Origin: Streptomyces hundungensis
GTDB lineage: Bacteria > Actinomycetota > Actinomycetes > Streptomycetales > Streptomycetaceae
DNA: 64,000 bases
Reading direction: 5' to 3'
NCBI RefSeq assembly: GCF_003627815.1
Contig: NZ_CP032698.1
Coordinates: forward strand, 8,060,001-8,124,000
Positions 42,874 through 51,935 of this stretch are shown piece by piece; within the stretch, counting starts at the first letter, position 1; each line of letters opens with the position of its first letter. The notes below the pieces were generated by a model. That model did not search any database and was not told where the DNA came from. It was given only the letters and a program-made list of their open reading frames with translations. The translations under genes and the position numbers were made by a program.

Positions 42874-43260
42874 GGCAGAGCGGCAGGTTGGGAAGGGTGG
42901 CGTTTGCGATAGCGGCTGAGCCGACCATCGCGGGTATCGCGTAGCGCACGCGGCAGGGGCCCGTGATGGCCGTGATGGCCGTGATGGCCGGGACGGCCGG
43001 GACGGCCTGGGACCTGGGGCCGGGACCTGGGCCTTGGTGAGGCCCGGGCGAGCGCCGCCGGGTATCGGGGTGGATCCATATGACGCGGGTCGCGTTCGCT
43101 CCGGTCGACACTGCTGCCCACGTCCCCGTACCCCTTCGCGCAAGTACGCATGGGGGCTAGCCCCACCTTCAAGCGGGTGGTTGGCGGTATCCCGGGCTCG
43201 GACCTTGATCGAAATACTGGGCTCACATCAGGTCCTCCCCGTCAGAGACAGGAGTATTTC
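42874..43260. other. Intergenic region with 9-bp tandem repeats
   Basis: At about 42964-43010 the 9-base unit gtgatggcc occurs three times and is followed by two gggacggcc units and two gggacctgg-type units. No gene is recognised in the 387 bases; the 3' end carries the AGGAG site for the next gene. Confidence 0.6.
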
Positions 43261-44511
43261 GTGTACGAGCTCCCGCACGCCGCCAACGCTTCACGTTCGT
43301 CCAGGGGAAGCGGCCGCCCGCGAGGGGAGCGCAGACTGCGGGCCGCTGCCGTCGGGTTGGTCGCCACGGTGGTGATGAGTGCCGGTCTCGTCCCGCCGGC
43401 CTCGGCTGCCGGTACCGCGAACGCCTCGGCGGGGCGGGACGGGCACGCGGCCACCCGGGCGGCCCTGGAGTCGGTGGTCCGCGACGGGGTGCCCGGTGGG
43501 CACGTTCTCGCCGAGCTGGGGAACGACACCTGGGCGGGACGCGCGGGGACCGCGGACCTGACGTCCGGCCGCAAGCCGCGGGCCGACGACCGCTTCCGAA
43601 TCGGCTCGATCACCAAGACGTTCGTGGCGACGGTGATGCTCCAGCTGGAGGAGGAGGGGAGGCTGAGCCTGGACGACACGGTGGACCACTGGCTGCCGGG
43701 CCTGGTGCGGGGCAATGGGCACGACGGCAAGAAGATCAACATACGCCAGCTCCTCAATCACACCAGCGGGATATACAGCTACACCGACGACAAGGACTTC
43801 AAGCGCAAGGAGTTCGGCACCGACTTCCTCGAGCACCGCTACGACACCTGGACACCTCGCCAGATCGTCCAGCTGGCCATGACGCACGAGCCCGTTTTCG
43901 CCCCGACCGACGACGTCGACAAGTGGAGCTACAGCGACACCAATTACGTCATCGCCTCCATGGTGATCCAGAAGGCCACCGGACACTCGTACGCCCATGA
44001 GATCGAGCAGCGCATCCTGCGCCCCCTGCACCTGGACTCCACCACGGTGCCGGGCACCCGCGCCCGCGTCGCCGGACCCAGCGGACGCGCCTACTCCAAG
44101 CTGACCGGGGAACTCGCCGGACCGGGAGCACCGAACAGCACGACCTACGACGTCACCGAACTGAACCCCTCCTTCGCGGGCGCCGCCGGAGAGATGATCT
44201 CCAACAACCATGACCTCAACCGGTTCTACCGGGCCCTGTTCTCCGGCCGGCTCCTGAAGGCGCCTCAGCTGAAGGAGATGATGACGACCGTCTCGGTCAA
44301 GGACCTGCCGAACTTCTCCTACGGCCTGGGTCTGATGAAGATGACGCTGTCGTGCGGCACCGAGGTATGGGGGCACAACGGCGGTATCCAGGGCTCCATT
44401 TCGCAGTCCATGGCCACGGCCGACGGTAAGCACGTGCTGTCGCTCAACTTCAACGGCGACTGGAACGTCCACGAACAGCGGGTCGTGGACGCAGAGTTCT
44501 GCGGCTCCTGA
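43261..44511 (+). CDS. Secreted DD-peptidase/beta-lactamase-fold serine hydrolase (R61-like)
   Basis: The protein has 416 residues from GTG 43261 (AGGAG eight bases upstream), with a signal peptide ending about residue 50 (PASA). It follows the Streptomyces R61 DD-carboxypeptidase along its length: SITK is the catalytic SxxK, HNGG replaces HTG, and the end SLNFNGDWN...FCG is conserved. The second motif, YSN in R61, reads YSD here (SYSDTNYVIASMVI). The family trims peptidoglycan D-Ala-D-Ala or related amides outside the cell. The Asn to Asp change could alter activity. Confidence 0.9.
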   Translation: MYELPHAANASRSSRGSGRPRGERRLRAAAVGLVATVVMSAGLVPPASAAGTANASAGRDGHAATRAALESVVRDGVPGGHVLAELGNDTWAGRAGTADLTSGRKPRADDRFRIGSITKTFVATVMLQLEEEGRLSLDDTVDHWLPGLVRGNGHDGKKINIRQLLNHTSGIYSYTDDKDFKRKEFGTDFLEHRYDTWTPRQIVQLAMTHEPVFAPTDDVDKWSYSDTNYVIASMVIQKATGHSYAHEIEQRILRPLHLDSTTVPGTRARVAGPSGRAYSKLTGELAGPGAPNSTTYDVTELNPSFAGAAGEMISNNHDLNRFYRALFSGRLLKAPQLKEMMTTVSVKDLPNFSYGLGLMKMTLSCGTEVWGHNGGIQGSISQSMATADGKHVLSLNFNGDWNVHEQRVVDAEFCGS

Positions 44512-44821
44512 GCACAGGTCCGAGATCAAGCGGGCGGATCGGCTGTCCGGGCTGCGTGGCTCGACGATGCGGGGTGAGCTGGTCGATACCGAGTCGGCTC
44601 GGGCCAGGACTGGGTCTCGCCTGCGCGGTACCGCGGTACCGGTGCCGTTGGTCGGGATCGCCGTACGGTGCGTACCGTCCCAACCGCCCTTCGTGGTACA
44701 GCACCGGTCCGGCCCTGCCGGGCGGCTGGGCAACGGATCGCTTGTGAGAGACGCGCAACGTCGCCGCGGAACCCGCCAGCTCCTCCACGCACCTTGGACG
44801 CGATCCCATGGATCTGCTCGC
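44512..44821. other. Intergenic stretch between convergent genes
   Basis: About 310 bases with no gene or clear hairpin that I can support. Confidence 0.4.
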
Positions 44822-46156
44822 TTACTTGTGGGCCCGGAGGAAGGCCGGGATGTCGGCTCGGGTCGGGTAGTCGGGCAGCGGTGCGGGGTTGTCTTGGAGA
44901 AACGCGGTGATGGCGGCGGCTGCTCGTTGGTCGTTGTCGCCCAGGCCGTTCCACATGTGGTGACCGACTCCGGGCATGTACTGGGTGCGCTCGATGGCAG
45001 GGTTGTCCGCGAGGATGGTTGTTTGCCACTGCCGGACCTGGGAGGAGCACTCGGCGATCATCAGCATCGCGGGTGTCCGGGAGCGACTGAGCTGCTGGGC
45101 GATGGAGGGGGAGTCCTTGATTGTTTGCTGGACGCGGAGGCTGGCGGCGGCACTGAAGGAGAAGTTCTCCGCAGTGTCCTCGACCGGGATGCGGTGCGCG
45201 TCCCGCGCGCAGTAGGCGGACCCGGTGTCGCTGCCCAGATCGGCAGCGGTGAAGGCATTGTCGCCCTCCGCCTGCCCTACCAGCCCGTTGTCCGGGCTGA
45301 TCAGTCCGAGCCGCATGAGGCCGAACGCGACCGCGTACCGCGGGACATGGGTGGAGCGCGGTCCGGTCATGGCCGGCGCGAGGTCGCGGGCCGACGGCCG
45401 ACCCTTCTGCTCGGCCATGCGGGCGGTGGGGCCGTCCATCGGGCCTGGCTCGGCGATGACCGCCCGGCGCAGGTGGTCGGCGATGGCGGGGTCGGCCAGC
45501 GCGCGGGTGAGCACGACCGCGCCTGAGGAGAATCCCAGTACGTCGGCGCGGCCCTTGCCGAGTTTGCTGACGAAAGCGCCGAGGTCATCGACGGACCGGG
45601 TGATCGAGTACTGGTCCATGGGCAGCAGATCGCTGCGTCCGCCACCGGCCTGCTCATAGGCGTACACGTCGTAGCCCTGTCCCGCGAGCCGTTGCAGGAA
45701 GCGGTGGTCGAGCACTGAGATGCCGCGCACCGGGCCGCCGTTGAGGTAGACGAGCGGGGCGGGCCGGCGGGGGTTGTTGCCGGTGGGCGGATAGTGGTAG
45801 ACCGCGACCCGGCTGCCGGTGGACAGGCGCCACTGCTCGGCGGTCACGAACGGCAGGGCGGCCGGGTAGTGGCGCGTCGTGGGGACGGTGGGGACGCACA
45901 CCGACAGCGCCAGGGCCGCTGCGACGAGCACCGGCCGGAAGGGCACCAGCCGTCCTCGCCAGGAGCGGCGGCGGCCCCGCCACAGCGCCGCGACAACCGC
46001 GATCCCAACAGTCGCGGACCATGCGACGAATCCCGAGCCCGCGCCGTCCGTGACGACGATCAGCGCCAGGAAGAAGGCGATTAGCCCCACCACTGCGGCG
46101 GTGGCCGCCAGCAGGCGGCCGACAAGGCGTAAAGGACGTATGGCGGACGGTGGCAT
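44822..46156 (-). CDS. Membrane-anchored alpha/beta hydrolase
   Basis: The protein has 444 residues; GGGGAG precedes ATG 46156. Two or three N-terminal transmembrane helices (residues 8-35, 40-58, 74-92) are followed by an extracytoplasmic hydrolase domain: PLVYLNGGPVRGISVLDHRF (oxyanion), DVYAYEQAGGGRS, nucleophile in LGFSSGAVVLTRAL (Ser about 195) and His in GVGHHMWNGLG. It resembles proline-iminopeptidase or epoxide-hydrolase-like enzymes. It is divergent from a TetR regulator only 50 bases away, so it is that regulator's likely target. Confidence 0.85.
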   Translation of the reverse strand: MPPSAIRPLRLVGRLLAATAAVVGLIAFFLALIVVTDGAGSGFVAWSATVGIAVVAALWRGRRRSWRGRLVPFRPVLVAAALALSVCVPTVPTTRHYPAALPFVTAEQWRLSTGSRVAVYHYPPTGNNPRRPAPLVYLNGGPVRGISVLDHRFLQRLAGQGYDVYAYEQAGGGRSDLLPMDQYSITRSVDDLGAFVSKLGKGRADVLGFSSGAVVLTRALADPAIADHLRRAVIAEPGPMDGPTARMAEQKGRPSARDLAPAMTGPRSTHVPRYAVAFGLMRLGLISPDNGLVGQAEGDNAFTAADLGSDTGSAYCARDAHRIPVEDTAENFSFSAAASLRVQQTIKDSPSIAQQLSRSRTPAMLMIAECSSQVRQWQTTILADNPAIERTQYMPGVGHHMWNGLGDNDQRAAAAITAFLQDNPAPLPDYPTRADIPAFLRAHK

Positions 46157-46171
46157 GATGAGCTCCCCAGG

Positions 46172-46195
46172 GTTTTGGAACGCTGTTTTGAAACG
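46172..46195. promoter_or_regulatory. Direct repeat in the hydrolase/TetR divergent promoter
   Basis: GTTTTGGAACG at 46172-46182 recurs as GTTTTGAAACG at 46185-46195 (one mismatch, 13-base period) in the 50-base gap between the two starts. It is a candidate operator for the TetR protein or part of the overlapping promoters. Confidence 0.55.
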
Positions 46196-46206
46196 ATGTT
46201 AGCAGC

Positions 46207-46842
46207 ATGGGTAAACTGCTTCCCATGGGAAGGCCGAGAACGAACGACGCCGCCGTCAGAGAACGGCTCGTCGCATGCGCGACCGAGATGTTCGCCACCC
46301 ACCCTCAGGAGTCGGTCACGGTCCGCGCGTTGGCCACTGCCGCCGGAACCTCGACGGCGGCGGTGTACACCTTGTTCCAGGGCAAGGACGGACTGATCCG
46401 GGAGGTGCGCGACCAGGCGGTAGCCGGCCTGTTCCAGGACCTGACGGCCGTTCCCGGCTCGAAGGCCGCCCTGGAGGATCTGTACGCGTTGGCCGTGGCG
46501 TATCGCCAGTGGGGACGCGAACACCGCCACCTGTACGCGGTGTTGTTCGGTGGGGCGCAGTCCTTCGTACCGTCGACCCGGGTCGGCGACCGAGACCCGG
46601 TGCGACCTCTCGTCACGGCGATCGACCGTGCCGTGGCGGACCGGATCCTGGAGGGCGACACCACGCTGATCGCCGTCTCGTTGTGGGTCGCCCTGCACGG
46701 ACTCGTGACCCTCGAACTGGCCGGCGGCCTCGACGGCGCCGCAGCCGAGACCGCGTTCCGCTCCACGATTGATGCCGTACTGCGCGGCTGGGCAACCCCT
46801 GCCGCCTTCCCTGGCCTACGACGGCCGGACCCGGTGCCGTGA
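46207..46842 (+). CDS. TetR-family transcriptional regulator
   Basis: The protein has 211 residues from ATG 46207; ATG 46225 (MGRPRTND) is the more usual family start. The HTH is complete (ERLVACATEMFATHPQESVT, VRALATAAGTSTAAVYTLFQ, GKDGLIREV). A ligand domain with a TetR_C-type helix bundle follows (REHRHLYAVLFGGAQ, AVSLWVALHGLVTLEL). It probably represses the divergent hydrolase gene. A palindrome CATGGG...CCCATG spans the first codons (46206-46228) and could be a self-operator or chance. Confidence 0.92.
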   Translation: MGKLLPMGRPRTNDAAVRERLVACATEMFATHPQESVTVRALATAAGTSTAAVYTLFQGKDGLIREVRDQAVAGLFQDLTAVPGSKAALEDLYALAVAYRQWGREHRHLYAVLFGGAQSFVPSTRVGDRDPVRPLVTAIDRAVADRILEGDTTLIAVSLWVALHGLVTLELAGGLDGAAAETAFRSTIDAVLRGWATPAAFPGLRRPDPVP

Positions 46843-47027
46843 CGCGGTTGGCTGTGGGTGCACGCAAGTTGAAGGTCTTGCCACGGGACACGAGGACCCG
46901 AGGACCCGAGGACAGGCTGTCGAGTTTTCGTGGTCGGGCCTTCGGGTTGAGGCGAACACGCGGTGAGTACCGAGCGGACCGCCCCTTCGGCAACCCTCCC
47001 TGGGGCGGTGCTGGCATCGTATGCGTC

Positions 47028-47552
47028 ATGAGAACAGCAGGAACGAGACCGGAACCGGAGTCCTCAACGCGGAGCGGCCTCACGGCTCTGGGGGAGGTGG
47101 CGTGCCGTTATCAGGCCGATGAGATGCGCCCGGAGGACCTGCCGATGATTGCTGCCGAGGCGCTCGCGATCGGGCTGGACACCCCGACGTTGCGCGAGCT
47201 CGCCGGATTGCCCCGCAACGCGGACACCCGAGATATCCGGGACGCGTTTGAGCAAGCACTCTGCGAGGCCGGACTCGAGTTGCCTGATCCGGGCCTGGCA
47301 CGGCGCCATGCGCTGCGTCGGCTGGCGGCGAGGCTGATTGACGGGGAAATCACTCCCGCCTACCTGACGACGGACGACTGGTGGGAGACGAAGGTCGAAA
47401 CCGTTGAGGAACGATCATTCGTATCGCTGATCCCGGATTGCGGGTGCTGCATCGAGTACACGTTGGGGCTTGACCAGCAGACGTGGGCGGCCGAGCTGCG
47501 GATCGCCGCGCTCGCCCTGGCATCGTCTCCACCGATCGGCCCCGGTTGCTGA
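47028..47552 (+). CDS. Hypothetical protein with CxCC motif
   Basis: The protein has 174 residues from ATG 47028. It is helical throughout the first 120 residues (LGEVACRYQADEMRPEDLPM, IAAEALAIGLDTPTLRELAG), and the C-terminal 60 contain a strand-rich part with IPDCGCCIEYTLGL. It resembles small cytosolic proteins often found scattered in Streptomyces genomes near secretion or immunity loci; no function is known. The upstream stretch has accgagg-type triple repeats (about 46895-46915). Confidence 0.6.
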   Translation: MRTAGTRPEPESSTRSGLTALGEVACRYQADEMRPEDLPMIAAEALAIGLDTPTLRELAGLPRNADTRDIRDAFEQALCEAGLELPDPGLARRHALRRLAARLIDGEITPAYLTTDDWWETKVETVEERSFVSLIPDCGCCIEYTLGLDQQTWAAELRIAALALASSPPIGPGC

Positions 47553-47658
47553 CTCTGCCCTGACGGCATGTGGAGCGGGTAGGCGCCGTCGGTCAGGGCC
47601 TCTTCGAGCTAGCGGTCGACGCGGAGTCGTTGCGAGGGTGGCGGTGAGGTGCACCGCC

Positions 47659-48570
47659 TCAGCCGGTTTGCCGGCCCGTCCATCTGGTGAAGCGCCGCAG
47701 ACCCCTCCGGCTGCGCGCGAGCGGCGCGTCCTCCGGTGCGGCGGGGCCCTGGGCCGCGGTGAGAGCCGGAGCCGGACGTTCCACCGGGGCTTCCACGTAC
47801 TGCCTGCCCCGTTCGAGCCGGGTGCGGACCGCCAGCGCCATGGTCTGGTGGGTATGGTGCTGTACCAGGCCCGCAGCGGACAACCGCTCCCACATGTACA
47901 GCAGTTCTTCTCCGCGGGTCGCTATCTGGCTCGCGTCCTCAAGTCGCTGCCAAGCCGCGGTGGCGCGGGCCACCTCGGGCGCGGCCCGGTTGAGGTCGGT
48001 GCGGCACCGGATGCGCGCGACAGTGAGCGCGAGCACGGTGGAGACCGCGTAGTCGCCGCGCAGGAACGCCATGTAGGCCTCGATCGCCCGCGCCTCGAGT
48101 GAGAGATCGTCTTCCACGCCCCGCCGCAGCGTCAGATGCTCACGCAGAGCACTGGCCAGGACGAACGCCGCGTGCAGCTCCTCCCGTTGCGCGTGCTGAA
48201 TGATCCGCTCGACGCGGGCGAGTGGAGGGAACGCCTGCTCCTCCGCCTCGGTTCGCTCGCGGCCGGGCGGCAGGTCCTCATCATCGGCGATCGTGTAGCT
48301 GGAGCCGTCCGGGTGCACCCGAAGCCGCGCCACCTGCTGCGCGGTGCGGTCGACGACGGTTGCCGCAACCGGTGCCCCCAGGGTGCGGGCGAACATCGCC
48401 ACGGCGTCGAGGATCGCCTCATTGGGCGGCCGGGTGCCGCCCATGGTCAGCAGATGGCCGTTGACCACGGTCGATCCGTCCTCGGCGACGTATGCGTCCA
48501 GGCGGATCAGCGGCTGCGCGCTGAGCGCGGGCAGATTCCCGTCGTCACGGGATACGGGCAAGTTGGACAT
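47659..48570 (-). CDS. Partner protein of the NlpC/P60 hydrolase, unknown function
   Basis: The protein has 303 residues and starts six bases after the stop of the NlpC/P60 gene, so the two are co-transcribed. There is no signal peptide. The N-terminal third is strand-rich (PLIRLDAYVAEDGSTVVNGH), and the rest is helical with TPR-like pairs (EELHAAFVLASALREHLTLR, ARAIEAYMAFLRGDYAVSTV). The C-terminal 60 residues are Pro/Arg-rich. I do not know a family name. The coupling suggests a role linked to the secreted cell-wall hydrolase or its export. Confidence 0.75.
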   Translation of the reverse strand: MSNLPVSRDDGNLPALSAQPLIRLDAYVAEDGSTVVNGHLLTMGGTRPPNEAILDAVAMFARTLGAPVAATVVDRTAQQVARLRVHPDGSSYTIADDEDLPPGRERTEAEEQAFPPLARVERIIQHAQREELHAAFVLASALREHLTLRRGVEDDLSLEARAIEAYMAFLRGDYAVSTVLALTVARIRCRTDLNRAAPEVARATAAWQRLEDASQIATRGEELLYMWERLSAAGLVQHHTHQTMALAVRTRLERGRQYVEAPVERPAPALTAAQGPAAPEDAPLARSRRGLRRFTRWTGRQTG

Positions 48571-48576
48571 ATCCGC

Positions 48577-49677
48577 TCAGCCTCCGGGTCGGACCACGCC
48601 GAGGATCGGCATGGAGGCGGCCGGCGCGGTCGTGATCGTACGCCTGGGCCGAGGAGCGTGGACGATCTGTCCGCCGCCGATGTACATGCCCACATGTGTG
48701 GCATCGCTGAAGTAGATGATCAAGTCGCCGGGTTGGGCGGACGAGAGACTGACGCGGCGCAGTCCCTGCCACTGAGCCTGTGAGGTACGCGGTATGGGAT
48801 GTCCGGCGTGGGCCCATGCCACGGAGGTGAGTCCCGAGCAGTCGTACGACGAGGGACCCGTGTCGCCCCACCCGTACGGTTTGCCGATCTGCGCCATGGC
48901 GAAGGAGACGGCCTGCCCGGCACTGCCGCTCACGGCCGGCCCGCCGCCCGAAGGCCCGTTGCCCGTGCCGCCCTTGTCGGCCGGGGCGCCGTTCGAACCG
49001 GAGCCGGACCACATGGACTTGGCGTCGTCCGCCTTCTGCTTCTCCAACTGGGCCAGCCCGTTGACCTGTTCGGCCTTCAGGCCCGCCTCGATCCGCTCGG
49101 CGTCGGCGATCTTGTTCTGGATCTTTTCCTTGGCGCCGGCCTTGTCCGCGAGGCTCTTCTTGAGGTCACTCAGGTTCTTCGCAGCGGCCTCGGTCTGCCG
49201 GTCGAGCTCCGTGCTGGCGGACTTCTGGTTCTCGTAGATGAGCTGGAGCGTGGCGCGGGTGCGGTCGGCGCGCGCGGCGTCGGCGAGCGCGTTTTCGGGA
49301 TGGTCGCTGAGGAGCAACTGGAGCCCTGCGGAGCTGAAGTAGTCCCCGCGGTACTGCGCCCGGGCCGCCGCCCCCGCGAGACCGTGCAGGGCATCCGCCC
49401 GGCCCTTGGCGCGGGCGAGGTCGCTCTGGAGGGACGTCAGCCGCTTGGACTGCTCGGTCGCCTTCTCGTTGGCGCCGTCGTACGCCTCGGTTGCCACCTC
49501 TGCCTCGCGGTAGAGGCCGTCAAGCTGGCTGTGGATCTGGTCCAGGGGCGTGCCGTCGGCCGGTTTGGGGTCGCTCGGAGCCGCGTAACTAGGGCCCGGT
49601 ATGAGGGTGATGGTGCCGACAAGGGCTGTCAGAGCGACCCAGCTTCGCAGGTGTCTACTGCCGGGCGACACGTTCAT
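48577..49677 (-). CDS. Secreted NlpC/P60 peptidoglycan hydrolase with coiled coil
   Basis: The protein has 366 residues from ATG 49677. A signal peptide runs to about residue 32 (ALVGTITLIPGPSYA). A long coiled coil follows (residues 50-215: LDQIHSQLDGLYREAEVATE and later Ala/Lys/Glu heptads), then a Gly/Ser linker. The catalytic domain holds YDCSGLTSVAWAHAG (Cys), HVGMYIGGGQIVHA (His) and a final polar residue. It cleaves D-Glu-meso-DAP-type bonds in peptidoglycan; the coiled coil probably keeps it inactive or targeted, as in RipA-like proteins. It is the first gene of a two-gene unit. Confidence 0.92.
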   Translation of the reverse strand: MNVSPGSRHLRSWVALTALVGTITLIPGPSYAAPSDPKPADGTPLDQIHSQLDGLYREAEVATEAYDGANEKATEQSKRLTSLQSDLARAKGRADALHGLAGAAARAQYRGDYFSSAGLQLLLSDHPENALADAARADRTRATLQLIYENQKSASTELDRQTEAAAKNLSDLKKSLADKAGAKEKIQNKIADAERIEAGLKAEQVNGLAQLEKQKADDAKSMWSGSGSNGAPADKGGTGNGPSGGGPAVSGSAGQAVSFAMAQIGKPYGWGDTGPSSYDCSGLTSVAWAHAGHPIPRTSQAQWQGLRRVSLSSAQPGDLIIYFSDATHVGMYIGGGQIVHAPRPRRTITTAPAASMPILGVVRPGG

Positions 49678-50070
49678 CAACGCCACTTTCAGGAGGCCGG
49701 GTACGGTGGTTCGGGTTGCGACCTACCATCAGGGTGGTCAAGTCGGGTCATGCGGAGATCCGTTCAACCCGCGAACACACTATCTGCACGCGCGCGGTAG
49801 ATCCTCGTGGCCCCGCTTGTGACAACGTGTACGCGTCCGAAACTTCGGCCACAGTTGGCCGATTCTCGTCGTGGCTGGTGGCTGGTGGCTGGTGGATGGC
49901 CCCTGGCCGGGCTGTGCCCGGGCGCGGCAGAGCAGGGCTCAGGTGTGGTGCTTGCCCTCGCCGATCTTCATGCCGTAATGGATCGGTGACGCGGGGCCGG
50001 CGGCCCGGCGGCGAACGCAGGAAGGGCTAGGGCCCGTTGGCCTGATTGCTCTTCGTCGACTGCCCGTGCT
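49678..50070. other. Promoter region of the NlpC/P60 unit
   Basis: No gene in 393 bases. TCGGCC and GGCCGA around acagtt (49845-49862) form a perfect short palindrome and may be an operator. I found no match to the c-di-AMP riboswitch that precedes some Streptomyces cell-wall hydrolase genes. Confidence 0.45.
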
Positions 50071-50451
50071 TCAGCGCAGCTCGCCAGTGACGATCCACAG
50101 GTGACCGAACGGGTCGCGGAGGCGTCCCTCCCGCTTGCCGTACGGCCGGTTCTCCACCGGTACGATCACGGTGCCTCCCCCGGCGACCATCCGCTCCGCG
50201 ACGGCGTCCTGGTCGGCGAACTCCGCCTCCAGGAGGACCGGGGAGCCACCGATGTCGTCCGGCGAGAGCCAGCCCCACTCGGGCACCGCCGGGGACAGGG
50301 AGAACGGGGAACCGTCGACCTGTAGGACGACGACCATCACGCGACCGTTGTCATCCTGGGCTCGGAAGACCTCCTCGGCGCCCATGGTTTTCTGGTAGTA
50401 GGTCGCGGCGGTGTCGGGGTCCGGAACGATCAACCGTGGCTTCATACTCAT
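50071..50451 (-). CDS. VOC-superfamily (glyoxalase-fold) protein
   Basis: The protein has 126 residues from ATG 50451 (MSMKPRLIV). The two beta-alpha-beta-beta-beta halves of the fold are visible: PRLIVPDPDTAATYYQKTMG, then DDNGRVMVVVLQVDG; and SPVLLEAEFADQDAVAERMV with GKREGRLRDPFGHLWIV. The closing RDPFGHLW motif is typical of PhnB/bleomycin-resistance-like members. These proteins bind metal or small molecules; the substrate is unknown. GGGGA lies 12 bases upstream. Confidence 0.88.
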   Translation of the reverse strand: MSMKPRLIVPDPDTAATYYQKTMGAEEVFRAQDDNGRVMVVVLQVDGSPFSLSPAVPEWGWLSPDDIGGSPVLLEAEFADQDAVAERMVAGGGTVIVPVENRPYGKREGRLRDPFGHLWIVTGELR

Positions 50452-50832
50452 GAGTTGACTGTATTCCCCTGCCTGATGGGCCCGCAGGAGAGATTCAGTC
50501 CAATTCGAGCCAGGTGCCACAGACGTTGGCCCATGAGGGCGAAGGTCGTGTCCCAAGGAATGGTGCGCCAAGGAACCGGCCCCGCGCGACGCCAGCAGTT
50601 TGACGGCCGACCGCTCTCAAATCGTGCGGCCTGCTCAGACGGTGACGCCCCCCGGGCCAATCGCGTCCTATGGCCGGGCGCCGGATTGCGTCGGCATTGG
50701 CCCGGACTCCGGCGGTGTGGGCCGTTGCCCTCGACAGCTCGGAGGGGTCGGCGGCTCGGCCCACTGCCGTGCCTTGGCGGCGGCCTGGGTCGTTGGTGCG
50801 ACGACGTGTAGTCCCATCGGTGAGGAGCAGTA
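50452..50832. other. Intergenic stretch
   Basis: About 380 bases with no recognised gene. The 3' end carries GAGGAG for the small secreted gene. Confidence 0.4.
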
Positions 50833-51111
50833 ATGCAGGCGTCTTGGACACATCGCACGGGTGTGATGGGAGCGGTCTTGCTCGGTGGCGCTCTCGCTTC
50901 CGCCGGGCCGGTCCACGCTGACGTCATTGGTGGGCTGGGCAACGCCACGTTCGGGAATGTGTGTGTCAATCACTCCTCCAGCAGTGCGGCCGGCGCGACG
51001 GCGGATGGCCCTGGCTTCCTGACCAGCAACGCTGGACAGCCCCCGCTGGCGATGCCCAGGAACAACTGCGGCACCCAAGGCGCCACTGGCTTTCGGGGCA
51101 ACTTCGGTTAG
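50833..51111 (+). CDS. Small secreted Asn/Gly-rich protein
   Basis: The protein has 92 residues. GAGGAG lies six bases before ATG 50833. A signal peptide runs to VHA-DV (residue 29). The mature 63 residues (GGLGNATFGNVCVNHSSSSA, later PRNNCGTQGATGFRGNFG) have two cysteines in Asn-rich settings, similar to small Streptomyces secreted proteins of unknown role and loosely to chaplin-like surface proteins, though the chaplin sequence itself is absent. A decayed IS lies directly downstream on the other strand. Confidence 0.7.
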   Translation: MQASWTHRTGVMGAVLLGGALASAGPVHADVIGGLGNATFGNVCVNHSSSSAAGATADGPGFLTSNAGQPPLAMPRNNCGTQGATGFRGNFG

Positions 51112-51144
51112 CCGGGCTGCAAGCCGTCCGGTACCCAGGGCGAC

Positions 51145-51700
51145 GGAAGGCGGAAGGATGCCGACGGCGGTGACGAGAACAGCGGGCATCAGTACGGCGG
51201 TGCCGACGACGATGCTGCGCTTGCGGCCGATGATTCCTTCGCCCACGTCAGCGCTCTGCTCGCGGACGGGGACGTTGGTGGAGGTCGTCACGCTCTGCGC
51301 GTCGATCACGACGCCGGTCGGCTCCGGGCTGCGGCCCGCATCCTCGCGGACCCGGCGCCGCAGCAGCGCGTTGAGCTGCCCGAAGATTCCATCGTGTTTC
51401 CCTTTCCCGAAGTAGGCGTAGACCGTGTTCCAGTGCGGGTGATCACGCAGGAAGTAGCGCCAACGGCGGCCTGCCCGGGCGACGGTGAAGAAGTACGCCT
51501 TGTCCGCGCGGAGTTTGGGGGGCGACCGCCGCCGTGGTTGCCGGCCGGACAGGACGGCGGGGATGACGAGAGTGAGTGGCTTGAGGGCGAGGCTGCCGTG
51601 CATGTTTGCACCTGATACGGCGCGGCCGCGAGCGGAATGTCCTGGGCATCGGACAGCGCGTGCAGCTTGCTGCCCTTCTTGCGTGGCGAGGTGTGCCGAA
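51145..51700 (-). mobile_element. Chimeric remnant of two IS5-type transposases
   Basis: The minus strand from about 51690 gives KKGSKLHALSDAQDIPLA and, after a frame change at about 51605, ALKPLTLVIPAVLSG and PPKLRADKAYFF, the C-terminal half of one transposase. It then joins without a gap to the N-terminal half of another: GRRWRYFLRDHPHWNTVYAY, LLRRRVREDAGRSPEPTGVV and IDAQSVTTSTNVPVREQ, with GRKRSIVV to about 51200. The order (C-half before N-half) shows two elements fused by insertion or deletion. Neither is functional. Confidence 0.8.
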
Positions 51701-51935
51701 CGTCGGCGGCAGTGGGCGCTAGGCGCAGCCGCTGGTCAGCACGTACACCTCGGCGGTGAACACGGCCCGCTGGTCGCGCGAAGTGGCCCCGCCACGTTGA
51801 TCAAGCCGCGAACGACGGCAGTAACGGAGCGACCGGCCTCCGAAGTTCATCGGGACCGGACGCTTCGGCAGATCAGCACTCACGGCCGGTCCATGCCGCT
51901 CGAACATCAAGCAGCAAGTCACGGGGAACATCCCT

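Noticed and set aside
42964..43010. CRISPR array
   Set aside because: Units are 9 bases with no spacers and there are no cas genes in the window.
49678..50070. Possible c-di-AMP (ydaO-type) riboswitch before the NlpC/P60 gene
   Set aside because: Consensus blocks of that riboswitch are absent on the relevant strand.
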